DNA from: Glandiceps talaboti
Lineage: Eukaryota > Hemichordata > Enteropneusta > Spengelidae
Length of the DNA stretch: 64,000 nt
Reading direction: 5' to 3'
Assembly (NCBI RefSeq): GCF_964340395.1
Contig: NC_135554.1
Span: 1,607,501 to 1,671,500 of the forward strand
Under the pieces are notes generated by a model. That model saw only the letters and a program-made list of their open reading frames with translations. It was not told where the DNA came from and searched no databases. Every line of letters starts with the position of its first letter. Position 1 is the stretch's first letter. The translations under genes and the position numbers were made by a program. Below are positions 25,411 through 37,577 of the stretch, piece by piece.

Positions 25411-25630
25411 CTTCACACATCACCTATAGTCCAAGCACTTGTACTTCTGCAGTATCACCTCAATGTACATGTACTTCCACATGACTTCTCACGTTGACAT
25501 GCCATTATATTTTCCCATAATTTTCCTTTCTTTTTTTAAAATATCAGCTAACACTGTTTCATGATGGATTTAAATATGTCATCCTTGGTAGTCAGTCAAA
25601 ATGCTATTTTCACATACTGTCGCCATGTCA

Positions 25631-25670
25631 CATTCATATTCATATTCATATTCATATTCATATTCATATG
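25631..25670. repeat. Hexanucleotide (TTCATA)n
   Basis: Six to seven tandem TTCATA units in RIC1 intron. Confidence 0.95.
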
Positions 25671-25849
25671 CAATTATCATATCACAATATGTTCCTACGA
25701 GTACGAGTACTTCAAAACAACTCAAGTGGTAAGTACTATATACATTGTACTTCAAAACGAACATTATACATATAACACACAGTGCAGTTTTGAACACCTA
25801 TTGAGTCAAGTTAGGTCTCATAACAGCAACTACGTCGTCTATGAGGTCT

Positions 25850-27870
25850 GTCTACAAGGTCTGTCTATGATGTCTGTCTGTCTGTCTATGAGGTCTGTCT
25901 ACGATGTCTGTATATAATGTCTGTCTATGATGTCTGTCTGTCTATGAGGTCTGTCTATGATGTCTGACGTTGTCTATGTCTGTCTACACCCCTCATTTAA
26001 TGTCTATGATGTCTGACGTTGTCTATGTCTGTCTACACCCCTCATTTAATGTCTATGATGTCTGATGTTGTCTATGTCTGTCTACACGCCTCATTTAATG
26101 TCTATGATGTCTGACGTTGTCTATGTCTGTCTACACCATTCATTTAATGTCTATGATGTCTGACGTTGTTTATGTCTGTCTACACCCCTCATTTAATGTC
26201 TATGATGTCTGACGTTGTCTATGTCTGTCTACACCCCTCATTTAATGTCTATGATGTCTGACGTTGTCTATGTCTGTCTACACCCCTCATTTAATGTCTA
26301 TGATGTCTGACGTTGTCTATGTCTGTCTACACCCCTCATTTAATGTCTATGATGTCTGACGTTGTCTATGTCTGTCTACACCCCTCATTTAATGTCTATG
26401 ATGTCTGACGTTGTTTATGTCTGTCTATGATGTCTGTCAGGGTCATTTAATAAAAGTTATAGTCTGTATCTGCCAACAAATATTGAAACTTTTGATGACA
26501 AATTTGAAAAAACTTGGATACATTCAATCTAAAATAGATTTCTGAAATGACGATTCCTCATGATGTCTGTCTGTCTGTCTATGAGGTCTGTCTACGATGT
26601 CTGTATATAATGTCTGTCTATGATGTCTGTCTGTCTATGAGGTCTGTCTATGATGTCTGACGTTGTCTATGTCTGTCTACACCCATCATTTAATGTCTAT
26701 GATGTCTGACGTTGTCTATGTCTGTCTACACCCCTCATTTAATGTCTATGATGTCTGATGTTGTCTATGTCTGTCTACACGCCTCATTTAATGTCTATGA
26801 TGTCTGACGTTGTCTATGTCTGTCTACACCATTCATTTAATGTCTATGATGTCTGACGTTGTTTATGTCTGTCTACACCCCTCATTTAATGTCTATGATG
26901 TCTGACGTTGTCTATGTCTGTCTACACCCCTCATTTAATGTCTATGATGTCTGACGTTGTCTATGTCTGTCTACACCCCTCATTTAATGTCTATGATGTC
27001 TGACGTTGTTTATGTCTGTCTACACCCCTCATTTAATGTCTATGATGTCTGACGTTGTCTATGTCTGTCTACACCCCTCATTTAATGTCTATGATGTCTG
27101 ACGTTGTTTATGTCTGTCTATGATGTCTGTCAGGGTCATTTAATAAAAGTTATAGTCTGTATCTGCCAACAAATATTGAAACTTTTGATGACAAATTTGA
27201 AAAAACTTGGATACATTCAATCTAAAATAGATTTCTGAAATGACGATTCCTCATGATGTCTGTCTATGAGGTCTGTCTACGATGTCTGTATATAATGTCT
27301 GTCTATGATGTCTGTCTGTCTATGAGGTCTGTCTATGATGTCTGACGTTGTCTATGTCTGTCTACACCCCTCATTTAATGTCTATGATGTCTGACGTTGT
27401 CTATGTCTGTCTACACCCCTCATTTAATGTCTATGATGTCTGACGTTGTCTATGTCTGTCTACACCCCTCATTTAATGTCTATGATGTCTGACGTTGTCT
27501 ATGTCTGTCTACACCCCTCATTTAATGTCTATGATGTCTGATGTTGTTTATGTCTGTCTACACCCCTCATTTAATGTCTATGATGTCTGACGTTGTCTAT
27601 GTCTGTCTACACCCCTCATTTAATGTCTATGATGTCTGACGTTGTCTATGTCTGTCTACACCCCTCATTTAATGTCTATGATGTCTGACGTTGTCTATGT
27701 CTGTCTACACCCCTCATTTAATGTCTATGATGTCTGACGTTGTCTATGTCTGTCTACACCCCTCATTTAATGTCTATGATGTCTGACGTTGTCTATGTCT
27801 GTCTACACCCCTCATTTAATGTCTATGATGTCTGACGTTGTTTATGTCTGTCTATGATGTCTGTCAGGGT
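25850..27870. repeat. 49-bp minisatellite in a ~700-bp higher-order pattern
   Basis: Three blocks of a 49-bp unit (TCTATGATGTCTGACGTTGT then CTATGTCTGTCTACACCCCT) are each introduced by a GTCTGTCTATGAGGTCTGTC header and closed by CTGTCAGGGTCATTTAA. Blocks one and two are followed by the same ~115-bp spacer (from TAAAAGTTATAGTCTGTATC to GAAATGACGATTCCTCAT). The higher-order periods are 693 and 734 bp. They differ by one 49-bp unit less an 8-bp header variation. After block three the spacer is interrupted by a 3.46-kb element and resumes at 31341. Confidence 0.93.
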
Positions 27871-27877
27871 CATTTAA

Positions 27878-30800
27878 CAAGCGACCTATCGGTCAGAATA
27901 GCTCCGCTGTTGTTTTTTTAATTTAATTTTTTATTTTGGTGACATGTAGAAGTGGTTCAGTTCTTCAGCTCTTTACTATGCAGTTTTGTTTTAGCGATGC
28001 AATAAAGTGGTCAGTGGTTTCATATGATGTCTCACTATAAAACACATTTTACACAGAAGTTGGTAATGTATTGTACTTTTATACCATAGTCACCATATTA
28101 TAACAAAAAATTACTGTTAAGAAAAAATTGCACAAAATCTCAGAAAAAAAATGACTTGGAAATGCACACAAAAAAAATTTTCTAACAAATTTACCAAGTC
28201 AACAACATTCAACTTGTACTAGTTGTAGTAGATATATTTACATAGGGAAGAAATGTATTAATCGCCATCTTAGTTTCCGTACGGCGACAATCCCCAAGTA
28301 CCCGAAAGAGAGTCATTCTCAGCCAACAGGGTTTGACACTGGAGTAAAAAAGTCACTATCCCACAGGACTAGTAAAATTGATAACGTAGTAGTCCTGCAA
28401 AAAAATTGGTGGTCCTATCTTTAAGTGCTTTCGCTTGTTCACTTAGGCTCTTCATCTCTCTTAGTTTTTGCTCTACTTCTAATTCACTTTTCCAAACCCC
28501 ATCATATTTATTTCAAACCGTGTGTTGTAATTGAACTGTCTATTTCGTTGTAGTTGTTTGTGCATCATCAACTCCTTACTGTAATTTTATTCTCTTTTTT
28601 ATGTTTTGGAGCTTCTTCTCTTTTTTGTTGCTTTCTGTGAGTAGTTTGTCTTAATTGGAGGGGGGGGGGGAGTAATAAGATGTTATGTGGTCTTATTTCT
28701 AGCTTAAATACTACATAACATTTCTGGTACACATTGATCTAACTATTGCATTTTTAAAAGACAAAAAATTACCTTCCCATAGAGCAAGTCTTTATAGTGT
28801 TCTCCTTAGTGCATATTAGAATGTATTTACAACATAAAAATAAATAAATTTGAAGGTTACCAGCAGTTACAGCAAAATTTTGTTACTAATTACATGTACA
28901 AGTCACTTCGTCTATTTTCGTGTCTATGTACTTCCGGGTTGACATAAACGTTAAACGTGATACAGTCGGCCCTATAATTACTAAGAAATGACAAAACCGT
29001 TCGCAAAATAAAGTTCAGGATTTTAATTTTTCAAACTGAATACCAAAACATGAACACGGAACACGGAACACGGAATCGTGTTACTAAGTAAGCTAGTTAG
29101 CAGTTTCATTGTAGGCTGTAAGTTGTACCGGTAAAAAAAAACGATCATCACATCATGTAGGAAGTACAAAAACATAGAACACGTTGTTTTCTTGCTGAAT
29201 AAACTCACTGAAATAACAACACGGTCAAATTGCGTCTTCGATTTTGACAGCCACCATTGTTATGATTGAGCTTCACTAGTTCCGTTGAACGTGGCCGGGC
29301 GAACGCCGACATCCAATTTGTACAGCGTTTTTACAAAGGGAGCTCGTCAATAACCTACCGAATAATTAACTCAGAAACGTAGTTTAAATACTAACTGATC
29401 TAAGAATTACTGTTCAGAAAGACTACGCATCCGTACATAAATACGAATTCATGCGACAAAGATTTCAACTTTACTATTTACTTGTTACAGTGTAGAGGAC
29501 TTATTGTACACATATCATCGTACAACTAATTTTATTGGCTATAATATTAGCTACATTTGAAAGGTCTCACTTGATTGGCTCATCGTTCGCTATTCCCGTT
29601 TTCAAGAGACATTCCGCCAGAATAAAGTGCCACGTAGTACAGCAATGGCGCGAGATCGTCTGTTGGGCGACTTTCCCACCGGGTGTGCTTTTCGAAAACT
29701 ACACAACACATGCTTTTATGACACGGAATCATAGAAAATCTACCCCGTTTCCAAACTAATCGTAATTTTAACGCGAATAGACAACCGGAGTTGGTCAAAA
29801 TAGCAAATTAAAAATCAAATGAATTTTACTATGACCGTGAATTCATCATATAGCCGGTGGTTTGAATTCTGAGCTCCCTGATATACCTATCGAAAAGTCA
29901 CTATCCCGTCGGACTACTTGCAATGGGCATTTTATTTAGTAACCTTTACTGGTACATGGTCCTTACAGAAAGTTACTAGACTCGCGGGATAGCGGACCAG
30001 CGTGTATGTCGAACCCTTGCCATACGTTACAGCATAGACCCTCCTGGTTACAGTGGTAACACTCGTGCATGTTCGATTACCTTTCATAAAGAAAACACAA
30101 CGAAATGGTTGAAGTGATCTTTTTTTAAATTTCTTTTCATCACAACAACAAAATCTGCGCGATCAAAAGTGTTGTAAACTAAACCAGAAAGAATTATCGG
30201 GCTGGCTAAACTTCCCGATGAACTGGAGTAAGGTCCAAGTCCAAGTAAGCCCCGATAGTACGTGAGAAAATCGTCTCAAACTAGCGATACAACTTTCAAA
30301 ATATAACTTGACATGTCTTCATTTGTTAGAGTTATACAATTCAAGACGGGGTTTCACTCGAAAACAACAATTCTGTGAATAATGACACTGAACGCAGCGA
30401 TTTCTCGGACGATGTTACCACTGCACTGTAACGTATGGCTGACAACGACTTGCTTCTGGGTTAGTCCCTCGTGCATCCGGGTACTTGGGATTGTCGTGCA
30501 TTATTACCACATAGGCAATTTTGACGCTGTAATTTTGCCACCAATATTGATCGTACAAAAACAAAACTCCATAAATGAACTACAAAGTACTTTCCCTTTC
30601 AAAATGTGGTAATTTTAGAAAGAGTATTATCGTTTTTATTGACGACTGACTCTGTCAAAAACACTTCAGTTCAGGCATGGAAGACTTCTCACAATGATCA
30701 TATACTGGAATGAACCATTCTGTAGGAGGGGTGGTGTGTGAATTGGATTTGAAGTTTACAAACCTTTTTCGAACAAATATTTGTCATTTGGGCGCACAAT

Positions 30801-31337
30801 GCGTAGAATTAAGACTATAGCACATATTACATTGCTTGTTTGACGTCAATAGTGTCTTTTGAAAAGTTGCACTTTACCTAAAGTCTCGCGGACTGATTTC
30901 CAATATGGCGTCGGTCATTATGCTCATTAACATATTCATTTTTTTTTCAAATTTCAAAAAAAAAATCATAAAAAATAGAAGAGAAGACGTGCTGACTTGA
31001 AATTAACAAATCTAAGTAAGCTACCCCCTGTGCATCAACACACCAGATATCAAAGCAATCTGACTTAAAGTTTATGAGGAGTTGATGAAAAAGTCATTTT
31101 TGGAAAAAAAATCATAAAAAATTGAAAATGGCACAGATCAACTTGGCATGAACAAATCTGAATAGCCTCCCCCCAGGGAACATGCACACCAAATATCGAA
31201 GAATTCCGACTGTCACTTTCGGAATAGAAAGTGAAAATATAAAAGTTTGACGGACACCTATGATTCACTCTACTCTCTATACCTCAATACCCACCTATAC
31301 CAAAAGCTACGCTTTCAGCTTTCGCTGACAGCGGAGC
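27878..31337 (+). mobile_element. R3 element, 3.46 kb, inserted in the third spacer of the 49-bp array
   Basis: The spacer reads CATTTAATAAAAGTTATAG in its two intact copies. Here it is split after CATTTAA, and TAATAAAAGTTATAG resumes at 31338. The left end CAAGCGACCTATCGGTCAGAA can form a small hairpin (GACC/GGTC) and is followed by TAGCTCCGCTGT (27899-27910). The right end is a hairpin, AGCTACGCTTTCAGC/GCTGACAGCGGAGCT, whose last arm ACAGCGGAGCTA is the perfect inverse of that 12-mer. The interior has no long frame and no Rep/helicase or transposase motif. The right 0.9 kb recurs at 47232-48166. Confidence 0.75.
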
Positions 31338-31340
31338 TAA

Positions 31341-31450
31341 TAAAAGTTATAGTCTGTATCTGCCAACAAATATTGAAACTTTTGATGACAAATTTGAAAA
31401 AACTTGGATACATTCAATCTAAAATAGATTTCTGAAATGACGATTCCTCA
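31341..31450. repeat. Displaced right part of the third array spacer
   Basis: From TAAAAGTTATAGTCTGTATC to ATTCCTCAT, this is essentially identical to the spacers at 26451-26560 and 27144-27255. It was pushed 3.46 kb away from its array by the R3 insertion. Confidence 0.9.
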
Positions 31451-31559
31451 TAGAAGACAAAGTTCCTAAAAGACTTCACTTCTATGTGACAAATAGGTGA
31501 AATCAATACATGTCACTGTGCATTTCCATTATCCTTTATTTAATGAGCCCAAGATTGAA

Positions 31560-32278
31560 AAATAGCACCAATGGCGTTGTAGCACAACTGTATTTCGCTG
31601 TTGCTATGGACATGGTCTTGTTTCTAAGGATATTTGCATACATTTTGGAATCTTGATGAACTTGCCTACCCTTTCCACTTTTCATGTTTGCAATATCGAC
31701 CATCATCTAGCTGTTGCTTTGTGCGTGGTCTTGTTGCTATGTATATTTGCATACATATTTTGAATCTTTAGTCACTTACCTACCCATCCCTGTTGTTAAC
31801 TTTGTAATATGCATTGTCATTTCACTGTTGCTAAAGGTGTGGTCATGGTTGCTAGGGCCAATTGAGTCAAAATGTTTACAACAATAACTGCAGAATAATA
31901 CCTCCAGAAACATCCTCACCAAGTTTCAACCCATTCCCCATGCAATTTCAAGATATAAGTTTTTGACCCCTTTTTCAAAATAATTTGCATATCGCTAATG
32001 GGATCATCACATTATGAATACAGCTACATCTACACATTCCCAGGTGCATCCCCATTAAATTTCAGCCCAATCTGCTCAGTAGTTTTGGAACTATATATTT
32101 TTGACAAATAAGACACATGTTTAGACCTAATTTGCATAACACTGATGGGATCATCATGTCACGAACAATTCTTAATCTAACACCCCTAAGAATGTTCTGA
32201 CCAAATTTCAGATTGGTCTGCTCAGTAGTTTTGGAGTTTAAGCTTTTGACCAAAAATCAATTTTTTTTTTTACCCAAA

Positions 32279-32340
<62 letters not shown>

Positions 32341-32386
32341 TGCCATGCCTAAAGCACTATTGAACCTTATCAGTTCAGTTGTGCTA
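31560..32386 (+). mobile_element. R1 repeat, full-length compact copy
   Basis: It begins with a ~20-nt leader (AAATAGCACCAATGGCGTTG) and the arm TAGCACAACTG (31580-31590), followed by one or two of each module type. A 60-bp CA tract lies at 32280-32339. It ends with a degenerate hairpin and GTTCAGTTGTGCTA (ends 32386). At about 0.83 kb it is the clearest complete R1 unit of the window. Confidence 0.85.
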
Positions 32387-32408
32387 AAAAAGAAATTGTC
32401 ACACTTAA

Positions 32409-34228
32409 AGTGTACATGCAAAGGTACATACTTTTTTTCGTAATTATGTTTATTTTGCCATAAAAATAAAGGAAATCGGGTTTGTAATAGTACAATATAA
32501 TTCTAACACGAGAAATTGCGCGAAAAATGAGGCACTCTTGGCTCAGCCACAGAGCACCTTCAGGTAAGTACCTCTCATTTGCATATGGATAGGACAGGAT
32601 TTGGAACTTTATGACGTCACTTCGGGAACACAAACGCATTCGTCAGTGTATCTTTACATGCAAAGCCATTATGGTCGAACCAGAAGGTCAACTTCAAAAC
32701 CCGTTTTCGCCAGAACCCGACGTTGAATATTGATCAGATTCCTCAAGCGTAGAGCAATACACTCCAGCATTAACATCTGATGGTGTGATTTAGCCAAATT
32801 CATTCGAACCGACCGCTAGCAGTAACAATAGTTCCTCAGGTAGTGAATGAGTATGTCCTAGTGAAGCCGTGTTGTTTACATAAAGTGACGGCTGTTATCA
32901 GCGTCCTTTGTTGACATAACTATTCAATGGGTGGAAAACAGCTCCTGTAGACAATGTAATCGAAACGAATTATCTAATATTTCCATACCCATCAAACATA
33001 CAGAGATGAATGAGAAGAGTTCCCCATAATATTCTCTCAAGTTGTTCAAATGTAGCGTGTTGTAACAGTACATTCAATCTATGACCATTCAAAATCTTCG
33101 CGAAAGTAGACCCACAAATTCGTTAGAGCAGAACGTTTTGTTGGATAACCGTCCCTCTTGAAAGCTATGTGTACACGTACTTTATTTCATTTTTACTGCG
33201 TTCATTACCATCCACACAGTGACATGAAGTGGTTTCATCTTCTTTCAAAGCACGGCCCATGTTCACTGAAGCCGGCCGTACTGTGGTGTTTTGTGTATTG
33301 TCTCCGACCATTTTTGTTTGAGTTTTTTATGGATAGACATGTCTTACGTTGTGGAAGTTATTTGACCTGGGAGCGTGAAGCTTAGTGCTGACTGTGCTTT
33401 GCTGTGTCCATCCACTTTTGACATGTGATTGGCATGACACGGTAATTGTTCATGTAGACAAAACAATGGAAACAAAAATAGCAACATTATAATGAGCGTT
33501 GCGTCTTTTTACTTTGATATGATTCCGACGATGTATGTGATGTATCACAATGAAAACGATCGACTCCCAGCAACATGGAAATCAAAACATACAATCGGAC
33601 TACGCATTGTTTAAAAACAAATGCTATCGTAATGAAAATATTTTATGAAGCTAACTTGCTTTCTTGAAAACATCATTTCAAATTATTTTATTTGTCTTCC
33701 CTTTTTCGCTTTGATCATGGCTACACCGGTGGCGTGGAGAACCCCGGCCCCGGTAACATTTACCGACTTTCACTGTATGGCGTCACTGTCCAGTTATTAC
33801 GTGATTTCAACTGCCTTCACCCATTATTACCTACTCAGTTATATCACTCGGAAATGTGTGTAGGGTGATGTTTCACTGCGGGTGCTGCCGACAAAACACC
33901 AAGGAACCATTCTTGTCGGAAGACTAAACTGGTACACCACAATATGTACAGTTACAGATAATACTATAATGCAAGCGTAATTAGTAATTCATAAGTAAAC
34001 ATTACACAAAGGCTTAGAAGGCTTTTGTAACACGTGGGACCTCGACACCTTTCGTGAGCTGGTTGCGGTGCCGAAGTTAGTCGAAGCACAGGGGATTAAG
34101 GGGGAAAGTATTTTTGCGACTTTCTTGCCAATGCGCGCAATATTTAGAGGTATGAATGCAATTTCATTTATTTTTATGGCAAAATAAACATAATTACGAA
34201 AAAAAGTATGTACCTTTGCATGTACACT
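32409..34228. mobile_element. TTAA-flanked transposon with 62-bp perfect inverted repeats
   Basis: The left end starts AGTGTACATGCAAAGGTACA. The first 62 bp are repeated without a mismatch, inverted, at the right end. TTAA flanks both sides (32405-32408, 34229-34232). The perfect arms argue for a recent insertion. The 1.8-kb interior has only short frames (up to about 75 codons), including MATPVAWRTPAPVTFTDFHC near 33717, so it is probably a non-autonomous piggyBac-type or related element. It begins 22 bp after the end of an R1 copy. Confidence 0.87.
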
Positions 34229-34232
34229 TTAA

Positions 34233-34690
34233 ACACCACAGTGTCTGCAATATGAAGGAAATAGTTTGATTTTGATAATTGGATCTGAAGGTCAAGTCAA
34301 TAGTCAAAGTCATCAAAGAAATATGGCACCTGATATTCACGTGTGTTAGACAATTCAATTGTCTAGGACTCTATGTATTACAGTTTTTGAGTTATGCAGT
34401 AAATACTGATTTTTAACTACAAATATGGCCACCATTCAGTAAATAGTGATACAAGCACTAAAAGCAATTATAATATTACCTGCAAAGATAATTTATAAGA
34501 AATTGGCAGAAATTGTCTGTGATATGAAAGAAATGGCTTGATTTTGATCATTGACCATGAAGGTCATGTTCAAGGTCAAAGGTTACAGTCTTAAATGAAA
34601 CCTTGTACCTAACAATTTTCAGGAGACACTTGAATGGAGTCTCTATAAGTATTAGTTTGTTTTGAGTAAACATCTATTCAAGTACATCTC
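34233..34690 (+). repeat. R5 dispersed modules with GGTCAAGGTCA-type motifs
   Basis: Two related modules of about 250 bp contain CTGYRATATGAARGAAAT, TGAAGGTCA, TCAAGGTCAAAGGTTAC and GAGTCTCTATAAGTATTA. Related modules occur at about 40730-40925 and 46810-47215. They contain repeated AGGTCA half-sites. The right end is only 25 bp from the RIC1 exon F donor. Confidence 0.6.
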
Positions 34691-34714
34691 ATGAAATAAA
34701 AAACTGGTACTTAC

Positions 34715-34880
34715 TAGGTTTAGTGTCTTTTCTTTCAATGTTATACAACGTAACATGGTAGTCACCACAAAAAACAATGAGAATATCTCGGAATACATTG
34801 ACTAGAAGAACTTGGTAGGGCACTTTGGTTATGGTAGCAAATGCATTGTCCAAGTTACTGACTCTAGGATACAATCGTAT
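34715..34880 (-). CDS. RIC1: RIC1 exon F, SNLDNAFA motif exon
   Basis: This 166-nt exon has acceptor TTTATTTACAG and donor CCTA|GTAAGT. It enters in phase 0 and leaves in phase 1. It encodes IRLYPRVSNLDNAFATITKV, then an LLVNVFRDILIVFCGDYHVT block and LYNIERKDTKP, matching vertebrate 'LRTSNLDNAFAHVTKA', 'LLLSVFQDMVIVF' and 'LYSIERK'. This is the last part of the N-terminal propeller region. The 11.5-kb intron before it contains the 60-copy 43-bp array, which ends only about 115 bp upstream of the acceptor. The intron after it is 13.5 kb. Confidence 0.95.
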
Positions 34881-34997
34881 CTGTAAATAAAACAAAACTT
34901 TTGTTATAATAATTATGTAAGTTATGATTTTCACAAATATAATAGAACCTTTTGAAAATTGCAGTTTTGATCAAATAGTACTTTTACTTCTTCTTAC

Positions 34998-37577
34998 TTG
35001 AGTATTGCTGAAGGACAATATCAGCTTGACTTGTATTACATTGAGTATTGCTGAAGGACAATATCAGCTTGACTTGTATTACATTGAGTATTGCTGAAGG
35101 ACAATATCAGCTTGACTTGTATTACATTGAGTATTGCTGAAGGACAATATCAGCTTGACTTGTATTACATTGAGTATTGCTGAAGGACAATATCAGCTTG
35201 ACTTGTATTACATTGAGTATTGCTGAAGGACAATATCAGCTTGACTTGTATTACATTGAGTATTGCTGAAGGACAATATCAGCTTGACTTGTATTACATT
35301 GAGTATTGCTGAAGGACAATATCAGCTTGACTTGTATTACATTGAGTATTGCTGAAGGACAATATCAGCTTGACTTGTATTACATTGAGTATTGCTGAAG
35401 GACAATATCAGCTTGACTTGTATTACATTGAGTATTGCTGAAGGACAATATCAGCTTGACTTGTATTACATTGAGTATTGCTGAAGGACAATATCAGCTT
35501 GACTTGTATTACATTGAGTATTGCTGAAGGACAATATCAGCTTGACTTGTATTACATTGAGTATTGCTGAAGGACAATATCAGCTTGACTTGTATTACAT
35601 TGAGTATTGCTGAAGGACAATATCAGCTTGACTTGTATTACATTGAGTATTGCTGAAGGACAATATCAGCTTGACTTGTATTACATTGAGTATTGCTGAA
35701 GGACAATATCAGCTTGACTTGTATTACATTGAGTATTGCTGAAGGACAATATCAGCTTGACTTGTATTACATTGAGTATTGCTGAAGGACAATATCAGCT
35801 TGACTTGTATTACATTGAGTATTGCTGAAGGACAATATCAGCTTGACTTGTATTACATTGAGTATTGCTGAAGGACAATATCAGCTTGACTTGTATTACA
35901 TTGAGTATTGCTGAAGGACAATATCAGCTTGACTTGTATTACATTGAGTATTGCTGAAGGACAATATCAGCTTGACTTGTATTACATTGAGTATTGCTGA
36001 AGGACAATATCAGCTTGACTTGTATTACATTGAGTATTGCTGAAGGACAATATCAGCTTGACTTGTATTACATTGAGTATTGCTGAAGGACAATATCAGC
36101 TTGACTTGTATTACATTGAGTATTGCTGAAGGACAATATCAGCTTGACTTGTATTACATTGAGTATTGCTGAAGGACAATATCAGCTTGACTTGTATTAC
36201 ATTGAGTATTGCTGAAGGACAATATCAGCTTGACTTGTATTACATTGAGTATTGCTGAAGGACAATATCAGCTTGACTTGTATTACATTGAGTATTGCTG
36301 AAGGACAATATCAGCTTGACTTGTATTACATTGAGTATTGCTGAAGGACAATATCAGCTTGACTTGTATTACATTGAGTATTGCTGAAGGACAATATCAG
36401 CTTGACTTGTATTACATTGAGTATTGCTGAAGGACAATATCAGCTTGACTTGTATTACATTGAGTATTGCTGAAGGACAATATCAGCTTGACTTGTATTA
36501 CATTGAGTATTGCTGAAGGACAATATCAGCTTGACTTGTATTACATTGAGTATTGCTGAAGGACAATATCAGCTTGACTTGTATTACATTGAGTATTGCT
36601 GAAAGACAATATCAGCTTGACTTGTATTACATTGAGTATTGCTGAAGGACAATATCAGCTTGACTTGTATTACATTGAGTATTGCTGAAGGACAATATCA
36701 GCTTGACTTGTATTACATTGAGTATTGCTGAAGGACAATATCAGCTTGACTTGTATTACATTGAGTATTGCTGAAGGACAATATCAGCTTGACTTGTATT
36801 ACATTGAGTATTGCTGAAGGACAATATCAGCTTGACTTGTATTACATTGAGTATTGCTGAAGGACAATATCAGCTTGACTTGTATTACATTGAGTATTGC
36901 TGAAGGACAATATCAGCTTGACTTGTATTACATTGAGTATTGCTGAAGGACAATATCAGCTTGACTTGTATTACATTGAGTATTGCTGAAGGACAATATC
37001 AGCTTGACTTGTATTACATTGAGTATTGCTGAAGGACAATATCAGCTTGACTTGTATTACATTGAGTATTGCTGAAGGACAATATCAGCTTGACTTGTAT
37101 TACATTGAGTATTGCTGAAGGACAATATCAGCTTGACTTGTATTACATTGAGTATTGCTGAAGGACAATATCAGCTTGACTTGTATTACATTGAGTATTG
37201 CTGAAGGACAATATCAGCTTGACTTGTATTACATTGAGTATTGCTGAAGGACAATATCAGCTTGACTTGTATTACATTGAGTATTGCTGAAGGACAATAT
37301 CAGCTTGACTTGTATTACATTGAGTATTGCTGAAGGACAATATCAGCTTGACTTGTATTACATTGAGTATTGCTGAAGGACAATATCAGCTTGACTTGTA
37401 TTACATTGAGTATTGCTGAAGGACAATATCAGCTTGACTTGTATTACATTGAGTATTGCTGAAGGACAATATCAGCTTGACTTGTATTACATTGAGTATT
37501 GCTGAAGGACAATATCAGCTTGACTTGTATTACATTGAGTATTGCTGAAAGACAATATCAGCTTGACTTGCATTATA
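34998..37577. repeat. 43-bp minisatellite, 60 nearly identical copies
   Basis: Fifty-nine full periods and a final diverging unit of a 43-bp repeat starting TTGAGTATTGCTGAAGGACA. Over 2.58 kb I see only one internal variant type (GGAC to AGAC at about 36604 and in the last unit at 37550). On the RIC1 strand each unit reads CTGATATTGTCCTTCAG, which looks like a branch point, pyrimidine tract and 3' splice site. The array ends about 115 bp upstream (gene sense) of the exon F acceptor. Confidence 0.97.

Noticed and set aside
23745-27870. CRISPR-like arrays of 49- and 50-bp repeats
   Set aside because: Repeats are contiguous without unique spacers, and the DNA is clearly nuclear eukaryotic. These are minisatellites.
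29990-30085. tRNA-like stretch on the minus strand (GGGTTCGAC with nearby GTTACCACTGTAACC)
   Set aside because: The B-box match is partial and no cloverleaf with paired acceptor stem could be drawn.
33645-33863. 72-codon plus frame in the TTAA element (MATPVAWRTPAP...) as a transposase start
   Set aside because: No DDD/DDE motifs, no similarity recognised and no continuing exon. Too short to support a call.
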